Assembly: GCA_030831125.1 (NCBI GenBank)
Contig: JAURLQ010000013.1
Span: 31,087 to 95,086, forward strand
DNA length: 64,000 nt
Reading direction: 5' to 3'
Source: Gammaproteobacteria bacterium
GTDB lineage: Bacteria; Pseudomonadota; Gammaproteobacteria; Pseudomonadales; Pseudohongiellaceae
Part shown: in pieces, positions 9,101-20,670 of the stretch
Layout: each line of letters starts with the position of its first letter
How positions within the stretch are numbered: position 1 is the stretch's first letter
Notes under the pieces: model-generated
What the model was told of the DNA's origin: nothing
The model's input: the letters and a program-made list of their open reading frames with translations, nothing else
Databases searched by the model: none
Made by a program: the position numbers and the translations under genes

Positions 9101-9514
9101 TTACTGGCAGCTGCTTGGCATGTAGCGGGTGCCAGCATTCGGGGTACACTCCCAGTTTACGCCACCTGCAGTGCTGATGGTCGGGACCATGGTCATGACC
9201 ACGGTAGCACCAAGACCAGTGTTGTTACCGGTTACGATGATTGCAGTGCCGGACCAGCTGACGCTACGAACCATTGTAGAAGTGTTGTTTTCTACACGGA
9301 CATTACCCTGGGCCGGAATGGCGCCAGAAGTAATGATGTACTCGGAAATGGTGTTTTTGCTGGAGCTTGCAGCCAGAATCAGTTCAGCTGCTTTCGCACG
9401 AACGGTGTAGTCCTGATAGGCAGGCAGTGCAACTGCAGCCAGAATACCGATAATCGCAATAACAATCATCAATTCAATGAGGGTAAAACCCTTCTGTACT
9501 TTCTTGTTTTGCAT
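9101..9514 (-). CDS. pilA: Type IV major pilin
   Basis: The 137-residue prepilin starts MQNKKVQKG and continues [18 protein letters not shown], the class III signal: cleavage after Gly by the prepilin peptidase, N-methylated Phe1 and the conserved Glu5. Two cysteines in the C-terminal 20 residues (WECTPNAG and PSSC) fit the disulfide-bonded D-region of type IVa pilins. I chose the ATG at 9514 because AAGGAG lies 7 bases upstream and the leader then has the normal short length; a longer frame from 9598 is not needed. A sigma-54 promoter upstream and a strong terminator downstream make it a monocistronic, highly expressed unit. Confidence 0.93.
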   Translation of the reverse strand: MQNKKVQKGFTLIELMIVIAIIGILAAVALPAYQDYTVRAKAAELILAASSSKNTISEYIITSGAIPAQGNVRVENNTSTMVRSVSWSGTAIIVTGNNTGLGATVVMTMVPTISTAGGVNWECTPNAGTRYMPSSCQ

Positions 9515-9667
9515 GGTGTTGCTCCTTGGGAAGCGTGTGGTTAAAATCTTTAACTCGGATGTTTGCATGACGGTCGCCCTGATTACCGCAGGGTTCATCC
9601 TGAATTACCTCGCCGGTCATCATCCCTGGGACCATCGTGCTCACAAATCAACAAGCAGGGAATACAG

Positions 9668-9683
9668 AGCAAGGCCCATGCCA
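9668..9683 (-). promoter_or_regulatory. Sigma-54 promoter of the pilin gene
   Basis: The minus strand reads TGGCATGGGCCTTGCT, which matches the -24/-12 consensus TGGCACG-N4-TTGCW at every fixed position but one (T for C at the sixth). Pilin genes in Pseudomonas-type bacteria are transcribed from such promoters by RpoN with the response regulator PilR. Transcription would start about 140 bp upstream of the pilA ATG. Confidence 0.8.
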
Positions 9684-9833
9684 GATTCACGAAATCCGTC
9701 ATGCCTTGTAAAAACTGTGCGCTGGTTCACAATATCTTGTGTCATACAGCCTGAGTGCGCGAAAATTTTATTCAAAATTCATATACATAGCGCTTTGACA
9801 TCACGCTGACCAAGACGACAAGCGTGTCTGGAT

Positions 9834-9850
9834 GTGACATTTTTTGTCAC
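9834..9850. promoter_or_regulatory. Operator-like palindrome GTGACA-N5-TGTCAC in the pilA / methyltransferase intergenic region
   Basis: A perfect 6+6 inverted repeat with a T5 spacer. It is followed by related half-sites: CACTTTATGACATTGAC at once, then GGTCACTTTATT at 9878-9889. The cluster lies 135 bp upstream of the ATG at 9987 and on the far side of the pilA promoter. This suggests a repressor or activator site for the plus-strand gene. I cannot match it to a named regulator. The rest of the 9515-9986 gap has only the sigma-54 site. Confidence 0.45.
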
Positions 9851-9986
9851 TTTATGACATTGACTGAAAGCCATTTTGGTCACTTTATTCGTGTTTGACC
9901 CTACCCATGACCTGACACTACCATCCGGTTCGGCTGCCCCTGAACAGAGCGGGTTTGTCACCATCATAAAAGAACAGGAACAACAG

Positions 9987-11159
9987 ATGGACAACGCACG
10001 CAACAGGAAGAAAACTGAGCCCGGCCAGTCCTCAGGTAAAAAAGCCAATTTCCGGTTTTATGACAACCGTCAGAACTATCTGTCCTTCATCAACACCTGC
10101 AACGAGAAATACACAATCGCCAAAAGGGCTGGCAAGGAGTTTCAGTACCTCCACCCCTCTCCTCCTGCCCTGAGGATTTATGATGCCGGCATGGGCGATG
10201 CCACCGTTCTATCCGATTGCATGCGGGATCTTCATCAGCGCTTTCCGAATGTGCCGATGGTGGTAGTTGCCAAGGAAATCAGTATGGAAGATGTGCGCAT
10301 TGGTCTCGACAAGATGGTCGACCGTTTCTGCGAACATCCCTCAACCGTGCTGGTACTGACCAATCTGAACTATGCAGACTGCCGGCTGATGCCTTCAAAC
10401 ATTGCCTCTGCCAATGCCATGAACTGGCAGGAAATCAAGCTCGAAGGCACCAACTCCTACGGTTATAAACAGCAGATTGAAAGCCTGCATGATATGTTTG
10501 CCCATGGCTGGGAAACCCAGACCAGCAAGGTTTCCGGTAATCCGCTGTTCAAGCGTCCTTCGGTGGTGGTGATCTACCGGGAGGATCACCGGATCCTGCT
10601 GGACGCCGTTATCCCACGAGCCGGCCTGCAGAACTGGTATTACGATTTCATCCTGGCGTCCCAACCCTGGCGCGCCCGGACTGCTGCCCGTTTCAAGGCT
10701 GAACGTATCGTGGTGCCACTTGCACGTTCCCTGGCTCCCGGTGGACGGATGCTGGTGATACAGACGTGTGGCGAAGACCCTGCAGAGGAAGTGATCAAAC
10801 AGTTCTGGCCAAAGGAAAAGCCGTTCCCTGTAGATCGCCATGCCATCCTGAAGGAAACCAAGGCATTGCTGGGGCGTGATGTACGTCAATTCAATGTCAA
10901 GGCCGGCACCGACAAACAAAGTATATTTCCCTACCGTATGCATGCTCTGCCTTCGGAAATCGAGGGTGCGAGTATCGGTACCTCAACGCTGTTTGCAGCA
11001 TGGAATGCTGCCGTATATGTCAACCAGATCGAGGACCAGCGCCTGGAGGCGGTGATCCAGCAGGGCAGTTATCTGAAGACCACAGCAAAAATCCTGAACA
11101 AGTATGGTGGTCTGTACTTCAACGACGAAAGCTTTGTGATCTCACGAAACCGCAACTGA
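9987..11159 (+). CDS. SAM-dependent methyltransferase-like protein of unknown substrate
   Basis: A 390-residue soluble protein. The segment IYDAGMGDATVLSD fits motif I of class I methyltransferases, and LARSLAPGGRMLVIQ fits the later strand with its conserved Pro-Gly-Gly turn. Between them are charged segments without close resemblance to families I know. The ATG at 9987 is preferred because AGGA lies 9 bases upstream and the first residues (DNARNRKK) are a typical flexible start; a TTG at 9876 opens a longer frame but overlaps the operator-like repeats. It could have lost methyltransferase activity. It is not clearly linked to either neighbour. Confidence 0.55.
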   Translation: MDNARNRKKTEPGQSSGKKANFRFYDNRQNYLSFINTCNEKYTIAKRAGKEFQYLHPSPPALRIYDAGMGDATVLSDCMRDLHQRFPNVPMVVVAKEISMEDVRIGLDKMVDRFCEHPSTVLVLTNLNYADCRLMPSNIASANAMNWQEIKLEGTNSYGYKQQIESLHDMFAHGWETQTSKVSGNPLFKRPSVVVIYREDHRILLDAVIPRAGLQNWYYDFILASQPWRARTAARFKAERIVVPLARSLAPGGRMLVIQTCGEDPAEEVIKQFWPKEKPFPVDRHAILKETKALLGRDVRQFNVKAGTDKQSIFPYRMHALPSEIEGASIGTSTLFAAWNAAVYVNQIEDQRLEAVIQQGSYLKTTAKILNKYGGLYFNDESFVISRNRN

Positions 11160-11188
11160 AGACCGGATCAAGAGTTTCAGCCCCCTGG

Positions 11189-11407
11189 AATAATCTGGAA
11201 ACGAACACCAGGGTGTTTCCGTTCGCTAACAGTTTCAGTGTTCAGTGGACACCCACTTCAGATCAAGTGGCACCCGGCCTTGTATACCCGTTGGTATGGG
11301 TATCCCATGAAGAACAGGGCCTTGCAATTCACAGAACGACAGGGTGGTTCCGGTGAGGAGCAGGAGCGAGCGAACGGAAACACCCTGGTGTTCGTTTTCA
11401 AATTATC
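11189..11407. repeat. Long inverted repeat, 39-bp arms
   Basis: The left arm (11189-11227) and right arm (11369-11407) are inverted copies matching at 36 of 39 positions. Each contains the smaller palindrome AACACC/GGTGTT. They enclose about 140 bp without a gene. The layout is that of a small non-autonomous element or a large hairpin between the methyltransferase-like gene and metG. Confidence 0.85.
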
Positions 11408-11495
11408 TGGACAGTTTTCAGGAATTTTCAGGGGACGCCCACTTCAGATCAATTGGCACAGGCCTTATATACCCACTGGTATGGGTGTCCCTTGA
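11230..11495. repeat. Two direct repeats of about 80 bp interleaved with the inverted repeat
   Basis: The segment 11230-11310 recurs at about 11412-11495 in the same orientation. Shared blocks are CCACTTCAGATCAA, GGTATGGGT and flanking CAGTTTTCAG-like sequence. The first copy lies inside the inverted repeat and the second just outside its right arm. Each holds a small TACCC/GGGTA hairpin. The remaining bases to 11595 carry no feature beyond the metG leader. Confidence 0.75.
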
Positions 11496-11595
11496 AAAGC
11501 CTTCAGGAGCCCCGGCAATCAGTGCTTCACCTTTAATCTTGCTGCTCTCTTGGTTACTATGCCTCGCCTCACCAAAGCAGTAACCGGACAGATAC

Positions 11596-14932
<3,337 letters not shown>

Positions 14933-14949
14933 TACCGGCACCTGCAGTT

Positions 14950-16434
14950 TTACTGCCAAATGGGCAGGCGCATCCAGAATTGGGCCCCCTGCCCCGCCTC
15001 GCAGTCACAACCCACAGATCCTCCGTGCATTTCCGCAATCGATTTCACTATGGAAAGCCCCAGACCGGTTGAGGATTCTCCACCGGTTGGCCTGGCGCTG
15101 AGCCTCTGGAATTTGCCGAAAACCTTTTTCTGGTCTGCATTGGTGAGCCCCGGCCCCTGATCAGCAACCCGGAACTCCAGAGTACCCGGCTCCGTTGGCA
15201 ACTCTTTAAGGCTGATCCTGATGGTTTTGCCTTCAGGTGAATATTTCACGGCATTGCTGATATAGTTTTCGAGCGCTTCTCGCATGCGCGTTCTGTCGCC
15301 ACGAACATGCAGATCCAGCGCAATGTCCAGCTTCATTGTCTGCTGCTTGCGATGCGCAAGATTCCGGTTGAAATCAATGATCTTGAGTAGAAAATCGGAA
15401 AGGTCGAAAACTTCGCTGCTCATGGCGGCCTGCTCAATATTCTCGGTCGACAGAATGCTGTTGACCACTTCCGACATATGACTGGCAGTTTCATGGATAC
15501 TCTGCACATACCGGGTTATTTTTTCGGGAGTTGAAACCGCCTCTGATGATCCTTTCAGGATGATCTGTGACAATCCGACAACCCCTGCGATGGGATTTTT
15601 AAGATCGTGCGTTGCAATTGACAGGAATTCGCTCTTGGCCTTGCTTGCTGCTTCGGCCAGTTCCTTTTGCTGCAGGGTTTCCTGCTTTGAAATTTCAAGT
15701 GCCTCAATAGTGCTGTCACTCAGTGATTTCAATCTTACCAGAAGGCGCGAAAGGACCAGACTCAGCAGCAATGTCAGTAGCACTGCTCCTGCGGCTGCAA
15801 TTCTCAGTTGGTTCAGTGTGCTGTTGAACTCCCTGACTGAAAAGTCCACACCAAGATAGCCAAGGTAGTTACCTTCAGCATCAAACATCGGCGACTCTCC
15901 TGTGATAAATTCTCCGTATTCATCAGAAAAAGTACCAGGATAGACATAGCGGTTGCCGGCACGCAGCACCCGATTTTCCTCGTCATCTTCGTTCGGCTCG
16001 TAATCTTCCATCAGGGCCGATCCATAAATTTCCATGCCGGTTACGGTCAACATGCTGCTGATACCGGGATCATTGGCAGTATCGAGTACAAAGCGCTCCA
16101 TGCCATCAGCTACACGCATGGTATACAGATACTGGATACGAGGATTACCCTTGTGGAATCTGATCAGGGGCGCAAGGGTATTACGGTATAGATCGGAGTC
16201 CATTTGGTCGGCGCTTGTCAATTGCTCATGCGCCTCGATGTCTACCAGCTCCACCGCCATGCTGCTCAGGTACGAAATGTTTTCCCGCAGAGCTGAATCA
16301 AAATCCCGGTAGGCTGTTATATAGAAATAGTAAACAACAGAACCAATTCCGCCGAAGAGCATCAGGAATGCGACATGGCCCACTGCAGTCGGGCTGAGTC
16401 CGGACAACAGTTTTGTAGGCTTTTCCAGTGGCAT
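14950..16434 (-). CDS. Membrane sensor histidine kinase with extracytoplasmic PDC/Cache-like domain
   Basis: A 494-residue inner-membrane kinase. TM1 is near residues 18-40, an extracytoplasmic sensor of about 180 residues follows with Cache-like features (GESPMFDAEGNYLGYLGVD), and TM2 is at 213-235. A short coiled coil leads to the H-box HDLKNPIAG (phosphorylatable His near 276), the N-box ENYISNAVKYSP, and ATP-binding VADQGPGL and STGLGLSIVKSI. No response regulator gene is adjacent, so it is an orphan kinase. It follows the phosphopantetheinyl transferase gene after 54 bp and may be cotranscribed. The signal is unknown. Confidence 0.88.
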   Translation of the reverse strand: MPLEKPTKLLSGLSPTAVGHVAFLMLFGGIGSVVYYFYITAYRDFDSALRENISYLSSMAVELVDIEAHEQLTSADQMDSDLYRNTLAPLIRFHKGNPRIQYLYTMRVADGMERFVLDTANDPGISSMLTVTGMEIYGSALMEDYEPNEDDEENRVLRAGNRYVYPGTFSDEYGEFITGESPMFDAEGNYLGYLGVDFSVREFNSTLNQLRIAAAGAVLLTLLLSLVLSRLLVRLKSLSDSTIEALEISKQETLQQKELAEAASKAKSEFLSIATHDLKNPIAGVVGLSQIILKGSSEAVSTPEKITRYVQSIHETASHMSEVVNSILSTENIEQAAMSSEVFDLSDFLLKIIDFNRNLAHRKQQTMKLDIALDLHVRGDRTRMREALENYISNAVKYSPEGKTIRISLKELPTEPGTLEFRVADQGPGLTNADQKKVFGKFQRLSARPTGGESSTGLGLSIVKSIAEMHGGSVGCDCEAGQGAQFWMRLPIWQ

Positions 16435-16488
16435 GCTCAGTCAGTTTTATCCTTGTTCATTATTGTTTTTTCCCATCAACCAGCACGC

Positions 16489-17232
16489 TTACATCAGCTG
16501 ACTGACAAGGGGATTGTCATCAGGTGACCACTCGTTGAAATTAACAATGATTTCCTGCACGGGGTCAACACATGCTACCAGCGCAAGCGAGCAGCGTTCG
16601 GCCATGAACCAGTGCCTGCAGCACACGAACTGATTTCCGGTTTCTGCCCCATGCCGGAAAATAGCAGGGTGTTGCCCGGAAAAGAACACTGAAAAACTGT
16701 TCAAAGGAATCCGCAGGCCCAGGCCAATCGCCTTCAAAAATGCTTCCTTGGCAGTCCAAAGTGCAAAAAATCGCCTGCACCTGTCTGCTGCTTCAAGTTC
16801 CATCAGGTCAGTGACTTCCTGTACAGAGAAATATCGTCTGGCAAGCCCTTCCATGTCCGGGTTGCGGTCCAGCAATTCGATATCCACACCGACTTCTGCC
16901 TGCCTGCACACAGCAAGTGCCGCCCAACCGCGGGTGTGGCTGAGATTGAAATGTATAAGCTCTTCCTGCTCACCCTGTACCAGCAGGGGTTTACCGAAGG
17001 TTGAGGTGCAGATTTGCAGGGAAACCGGAGAAGTGTCTGTATAACCAGCCAGCACCTGCCTGACAAAACTCCGGTTGAGCAGAAACCGCTGTTTGTCTTC
17101 AGTTCGGGCGAAGCGCCTGTATCGGGCCTTTTCCCTGTCATCCAGCATCGATTCCAGGCTGGCAGTCAGGGAAGCCGCCAATACAGCAGGTTCTTCCAAT
17201 ATCCACAGATCAACTGTTACCGGTGCATTCAT
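16489..17232 (-). CDS. 4'-Phosphopantetheinyl transferase superfamily protein (Sfp/Gsp type)
   Basis: Transfers phosphopantetheine from CoA to carrier-protein serines. The 247-residue protein carries both signatures: VGVDIELLDRN near residue 114 and FFALWTAKEAFLKAIGLGL near 155-173, with the metal-binding Asp and Glu present. Its length and two-half architecture match the Sfp group rather than the short AcpS. No polyketide or peptide synthetase lies in the window, so its target is elsewhere; it could simply serve fatty acid synthesis. Transcribed divergently from gloA across a 248-bp gap. Confidence 0.88.
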   Translation of the reverse strand: MNAPVTVDLWILEEPAVLAASLTASLESMLDDREKARYRRFARTEDKQRFLLNRSFVRQVLAGYTDTSPVSLQICTSTFGKPLLVQGEQEELIHFNLSHTRGWAALAVCRQAEVGVDIELLDRNPDMEGLARRYFSVQEVTDLMELEAADRCRRFFALWTAKEAFLKAIGLGLRIPLNSFSVFFSGQHPAIFRHGAETGNQFVCCRHWFMAERCSLALVACVDPVQEIIVNFNEWSPDDNPLVSQLM

Positions 17233-17480
17233 GTTTGTCAGTTCAGACCCTTGTATCTGCCATTTTGGCGCTGCGCCCCTGCCCGGGCCTATTGTGGCCT
17301 AAATTCAACGGGCATGCCTGTGTTCAGCAAAACTTGCAAATTCAGCAAGTCGTCATTCAACAATGCTTTCAAGTCTGTTGGCTCCGATCAGCAGCCCGAT
17401 CAACAGGACTCGCACAATACAGGTGCGGGGACAGGCCTCTTTTTGGTTTAATAGCCACCTGTTGTCCAAGGAGTATCACC

Positions 17481-17870
17481 ATGCGCATCATGCATACCAT
17501 GATCCGGGTCACCGACCTGGAAAAATCAATAGACTTCTATACCAATATCTTCGGCATGGACCTGCTGAGCAAACGCGAATACCCTGAAGGCAAATTCACA
17601 CTCGCCTTTGTCGGATATGGCGACATCTCCACCGATCCCATGATCGAACTTACCTACAACTGGGATACCCACAGTTACGAGGCGGGTAATGCCTTTGGTC
17701 ATATTGCCATTGAAGTACCGGATGCCTACAAGGCCTGTGACGAGATTGCAGCCAAGGGTGGTAATGTGGTGCGACCCGCAGGCCCCATGAAACACGGTGG
17801 CAGTGTCATCGCCTTCGTGAAAGATCCTGACGGTTACATGATTGAGCTGATCGAATCGAAAAAGGCCTGA
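17481..17870 (+). CDS. gloA: Lactoylglutathione lyase (glyoxalase I)
   Basis: Isomerises the methylglyoxal-glutathione hemithioacetal to S-lactoylglutathione. The 129-residue protein begins MRIMHTMIRVTDLEKSIDFY, the classic GloA start, with the metal ligands expected at His5 (MRIMHTM), Glu in MIELTYNW, His in FGHIAIEV and Glu in GYMIELIE. An AAGGAG site precedes the ATG. A frame opening at 17223 extends through non-homologous sequence and is not used. The stop is only 6 bp before rnfA, so it appears to head the Rnf transcript, an unusual arrangement. Confidence 0.94.
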   Translation: MRIMHTMIRVTDLEKSIDFYTNIFGMDLLSKREYPEGKFTLAFVGYGDISTDPMIELTYNWDTHSYEAGNAFGHIAIEVPDAYKACDEIAAKGGNVVRPAGPMKHGGSVIAFVKDPDGYMIELIESKKA

Positions 17871-17876
17871 TTCCTG

Positions 17877-18452
17877 ATGTCCGACATCCTGCTGCTGCTG
17901 TTGGCCGCCATTCTGGTGAACAACTTCGTACTGACCCAGTTTCTGGGTCTGTGCCCTTTCATGGGTGTCAGCGGCAAACTGGAAACTGCCATCGGCATGT
18001 CGGCAGCAACCACTTTCGTACTTACCCTTTCTTCAGTTTGCAGTTATCTGGTTTACCAGTATCTGCTGTTGCCATTCAATCTGGTTTTCCTGCGCACTAT
18101 TTCCTTCATCCTGGTAATTGCAGTGGTTGTCAACTTTACCGAAATGGTCATGCACAAGACCTCACCTTTGCTTTACAAGGTGCTTGGCATTTTTCTGCCC
18201 CTGATAACCACAAATTGTGCCGTTCTGGGCGTAGCACTGCTCAACAGCAATCGCGCCAACACCTTTGTCGAATCGGTGTTTTTCGGATTCGGTGCCGCAG
18301 TGGGCTTTTCCCTGGTTCTGGTCCTTTTCTCTGCCATGCGTGAACGCCTGGCAGTAGGCGATGTACCGCTCCCTTTCGAGGGAGCAGCTATAGCAATGAT
18401 TACTGCCGGATTGATGTCACTCGCCTTCATGGGCTTTGCCGGACTGGTCTGA
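17877..18452 (+). CDS. rnfA: Rnf electron transport complex subunit A
   Basis: Six-helix inner-membrane subunit of the Rnf (Rsx) complex, which couples ferredoxin:NAD+ electron flow to Na+ or H+ movement or drives SoxR reduction. The 191-residue sequence has the family hallmarks [20 protein letters not shown] and the conserved central [12 protein letters not shown], each carrying the cysteine that helps ligate the intramembrane FeS cluster. No clear Shine-Dalgarno precedes the ATG, which fits coupling to gloA. First of six contiguous rnf genes. Confidence 0.95.
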   Translation: MSDILLLLLAAILVNNFVLTQFLGLCPFMGVSGKLETAIGMSAATTFVLTLSSVCSYLVYQYLLLPFNLVFLRTISFILVIAVVVNFTEMVMHKTSPLLYKVLGIFLPLITTNCAVLGVALLNSNRANTFVESVFFGFGAAVGFSLVLVLFSAMRERLAVGDVPLPFEGAAIAMITAGLMSLAFMGFAGLV

Positions 18453-19039
18453 TGGAAATCCTCACACCTGTATTTACCCTGTTGATACTGGCAGTGGTTT
18501 TTGGAGCTCTGCTCGGCTATGCCGCAAAGGCATTCAGGGTTGAAGGAAATCCCATAGTGGATGAGATCAATGCCCTGCTCCCCCAAACACAGTGTGGCCA
18601 GTGTGGACATCCCGGTTGCCGTCCCTATGCAGAATCAATTGCTGCAGGCGGCCCCATAAACAAATGTCCACCGGGTGGAGAGAGCACGATTGCAGCATTG
18701 GCCAATCTGCTGGATGTGGAACCTGAGCCTCTCGATGCCGAACATGGTGTCGAAGATGTCCGCAAGGTTGCCTATATCCGTGAAGACGAGTGCATAGGTT
18801 GCACCAAGTGCATACAGGCCTGTCCTGTAGATGCCATTCTTGGTAGCGCCAAACACATGCATACGGTCATCACCAGTGAATGCACCGGATGCGACCTCTG
18901 TGTCGAACCCTGCCCTGTTGACTGCATAGACATGATCCCGGAAAAAAATCCCCTGCAGAACTGGCATTGGCAGCGTCCTGATCCACGTCTGCAGAATGTG
19001 CAGTTGATAGTGACTGACCAGATGCGAAAGGCAAGCTGA
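18452..19039 (+). CDS. rnfB: Rnf electron transport complex subunit B
   Basis: Membrane-anchored iron-sulfur subunit, 195 residues. A single N-terminal TM is followed by the four-cysteine cluster domain ([16 protein letters not shown]) and two classical 4Fe-4S motifs, [12 protein letters not shown] and [12 protein letters not shown]. It passes electrons between the cytoplasmic donor and the flavin subunits. Its ATG overlaps the rnfA stop by one base (TGATG). Confidence 0.95.
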   Translation: MEILTPVFTLLILAVVFGALLGYAAKAFRVEGNPIVDEINALLPQTQCGQCGHPGCRPYAESIAAGGPINKCPPGGESTIAALANLLDVEPEPLDAEHGVEDVRKVAYIREDECIGCTKCIQACPVDAILGSAKHMHTVITSECTGCDLCVEPCPVDCIDMIPEKNPLQNWHWQRPDPRLQNVQLIVTDQMRKAS

Positions 19040-20670
19040 TGAGCATTCAGGCCAGTCACAGCTTTTACCCGCTGCCCGGTGGTATCCACCCCTCCGAAAA
19101 CAAGGCGCAGTCATTGCAGGGTCCGATCCGCCAGGCAGAACTGCCAGCAAGACTCATTATCCCGCTTACACAACCAGGCTTTGCACAAGCCCACGTGCAA
19201 GTGCAGCCAGGTGACAAGGTGTACAAGGGGCAATTGCTGGCCAGCGGTAATCCGGTCACCGGACTCAATGCCCATGCTTCCACTTCTGGTACTGTAGTGG
19301 AAATTACAGAACATGCGGTGCCGAACATGTCAGGTCTGCCAGAGCTCTGCGCTGTCATTGCCAGCGACGGGCAGGATGAATGGCAGAAGCTGCCACCGCT
19401 TGATCCTGCAGAAACTGATGTCGACACGCTCATTACCCGTATTCATGACTGTGGGATCAGCGGACTGGGTGGCGCCGGATTTCCCTCACATACCAAATTA
19501 CGTGGTGCCCTAAGTAAGGTTCATACACTGGTAATCAACGCGGCCGAGTGCGAACCGTTCATTACCGCAGACCATGCCCTGATGCGCGAACATGCTGACG
19601 AAATCATCAAAGGTATATGGCTGCTGTTACAGATAACCGGAGCCGGCAAATGCCTCATCGGCATTGAAGACAACAAACCCGATGCCCGCGATGCCATGCT
19701 CAAAGCCATTGAAGACGCATTTGATGACAGGCTCTCGCTGGTGGAAGTACCCACCAAATATCCATCGGGTGCAGAAAAGCAGCTTATCTGGCTGCTTACC
19801 GGCACAGAAGTGCCCAGCGGCAAAATCACCATACAAAGCGGCATCATGTGCCAGAACGTTGGTACTGCCCGAGCCATCGCCCGTGCTGTGCTGCATGGTG
19901 AAGCACTGGTTTCCCGAATAACCACTTTCACAGGTGCAGCCCTGGAGCATCCCTGCAACATGGAAGTGCTCATTGGCACTCCTGTGGCTGAGCTGCTTGC
20001 ACAGTGCGATCTTGATGAAAGCCGTCTTTCCAGGGTTATCAGTGGTGGCCCACTCATGGGTTTTCATCTGCCGCATGCTGATCTGCCCATCGTCAAGATT
20101 ACCAACTGCATCATAGCGACAACAGAATCCGAGCTGCCAACACCAGCGCCTCAACAGGCCTGTATACGCTGTGGATTTTGTACGGATGTCTGCCCTGTGA
20201 ACCTCTTGCCCCAACAGCTTTTCTGGTTTTCAAGAAGCAAGGAGCTCGAAAAAGCAGAGCAACACAATATCATGGACTGCATAGAATGTGGTGCCTGCGC
20301 CTATGTGTGTCCCAGCCATATTCCCCTCGTGCAATACTATCGGGCGACAAAAGCTGAATTGCGGGAAGCGAAGGAAAAGGAACTCAAGGCCGAGTATTCC
20401 AAAAAGCGTTTTGATTTCCATCAGCAGCGCATGGAAGAACAGAAACGTCAGGATGAACAGCGCCGGGCAGAACGCGCGGCCCTTGCCAAAAAGCGCAAGC
20501 AAGAAGCTGCAGCCGGTGGTGAACAGGCCGGGGGGGAACAGGCCGGGGGGGAACAGAAAGAAGCAAAGGATGCCATCAAGGCAGCACTTGAACGAGTGAA
20601 TGCCAAAAAAGCGGCCAGGGCCGCAAAAGCTTCCCAACAAGAACAAAATGACACAGAGCCCGGATCATGA
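19039..20670 (+). CDS. rnfC: Rnf electron transport complex subunit C
   Basis: Peripheral NADH/FMN- and FeS-binding subunit, 543 residues. The Gly-rich nucleotide site GLGGAGFPSHTKLRGAL is near 137-153, ESQ-like and SLBB regions follow, and two 4Fe-4S motifs occur (CIRCGFCTDVCP, CIECGACAYVCP). After about residue 440 comes a Lys/Glu/Ala-rich coiled-coil tail, shorter than the E. coli tail (whole protein about 740 residues). The tail contains a 15-bp tandem repeat with two G7 runs. TGATG overlap with rnfB. Confidence 0.94.
   Translation: MSIQASHSFYPLPGGIHPSENKAQSLQGPIRQAELPARLIIPLTQPGFAQAHVQVQPGDKVYKGQLLASGNPVTGLNAHASTSGTVVEITEHAVPNMSGLPELCAVIASDGQDEWQKLPPLDPAETDVDTLITRIHDCGISGLGGAGFPSHTKLRGALSKVHTLVINAAECEPFITADHALMREHADEIIKGIWLLLQITGAGKCLIGIEDNKPDARDAMLKAIEDAFDDRLSLVEVPTKYPSGAEKQLIWLLTGTEVPSGKITIQSGIMCQNVGTARAIARAVLHGEALVSRITTFTGAALEHPCNMEVLIGTPVAELLAQCDLDESRLSRVISGGPLMGFHLPHADLPIVKITNCIIATTESELPTPAPQQACIRCGFCTDVCPVNLLPQQLFWFSRSKELEKAEQHNIMDCIECGACAYVCPSHIPLVQYYRATKAELREAKEKELKAEYSKKRFDFHQQRMEEQKRQDEQRRAERAALAKKRKQEAAAGGEQAGGEQAGGEQKEAKDAIKAALERVNAKKAARAAKASQQEQNDTEPGS
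20521..20556 (+). repeat. 15-bp tandem repeat with two G7 tracts inside rnfC
   Basis: The unit GAACAGGCCGGGGGG occurs at 20521-20535 and 20536-20550, followed by a partial GAACAG. The two runs of seven G (20530-20536 and 20545-20551) encode Gly-Gly in the repeated peptide AGGEQ. Unit number changes would be in frame, but slippage within a G run would shift the frame about 40 codons before the end of rnfC. Confidence 0.9.

Noticed and set aside
14933..14949. Terminator between pobA and the histidine kinase gene
   Set aside because: CTGCC-aaatg-GGCAG can pair, but there is no T run and it lies at the end of the kinase coding sequence.
17223..17480. N-terminal extension of gloA from 17223
   Set aside because: The added residues lack homology, and an AAGGAG site with the standard GloA start exists at 17481.
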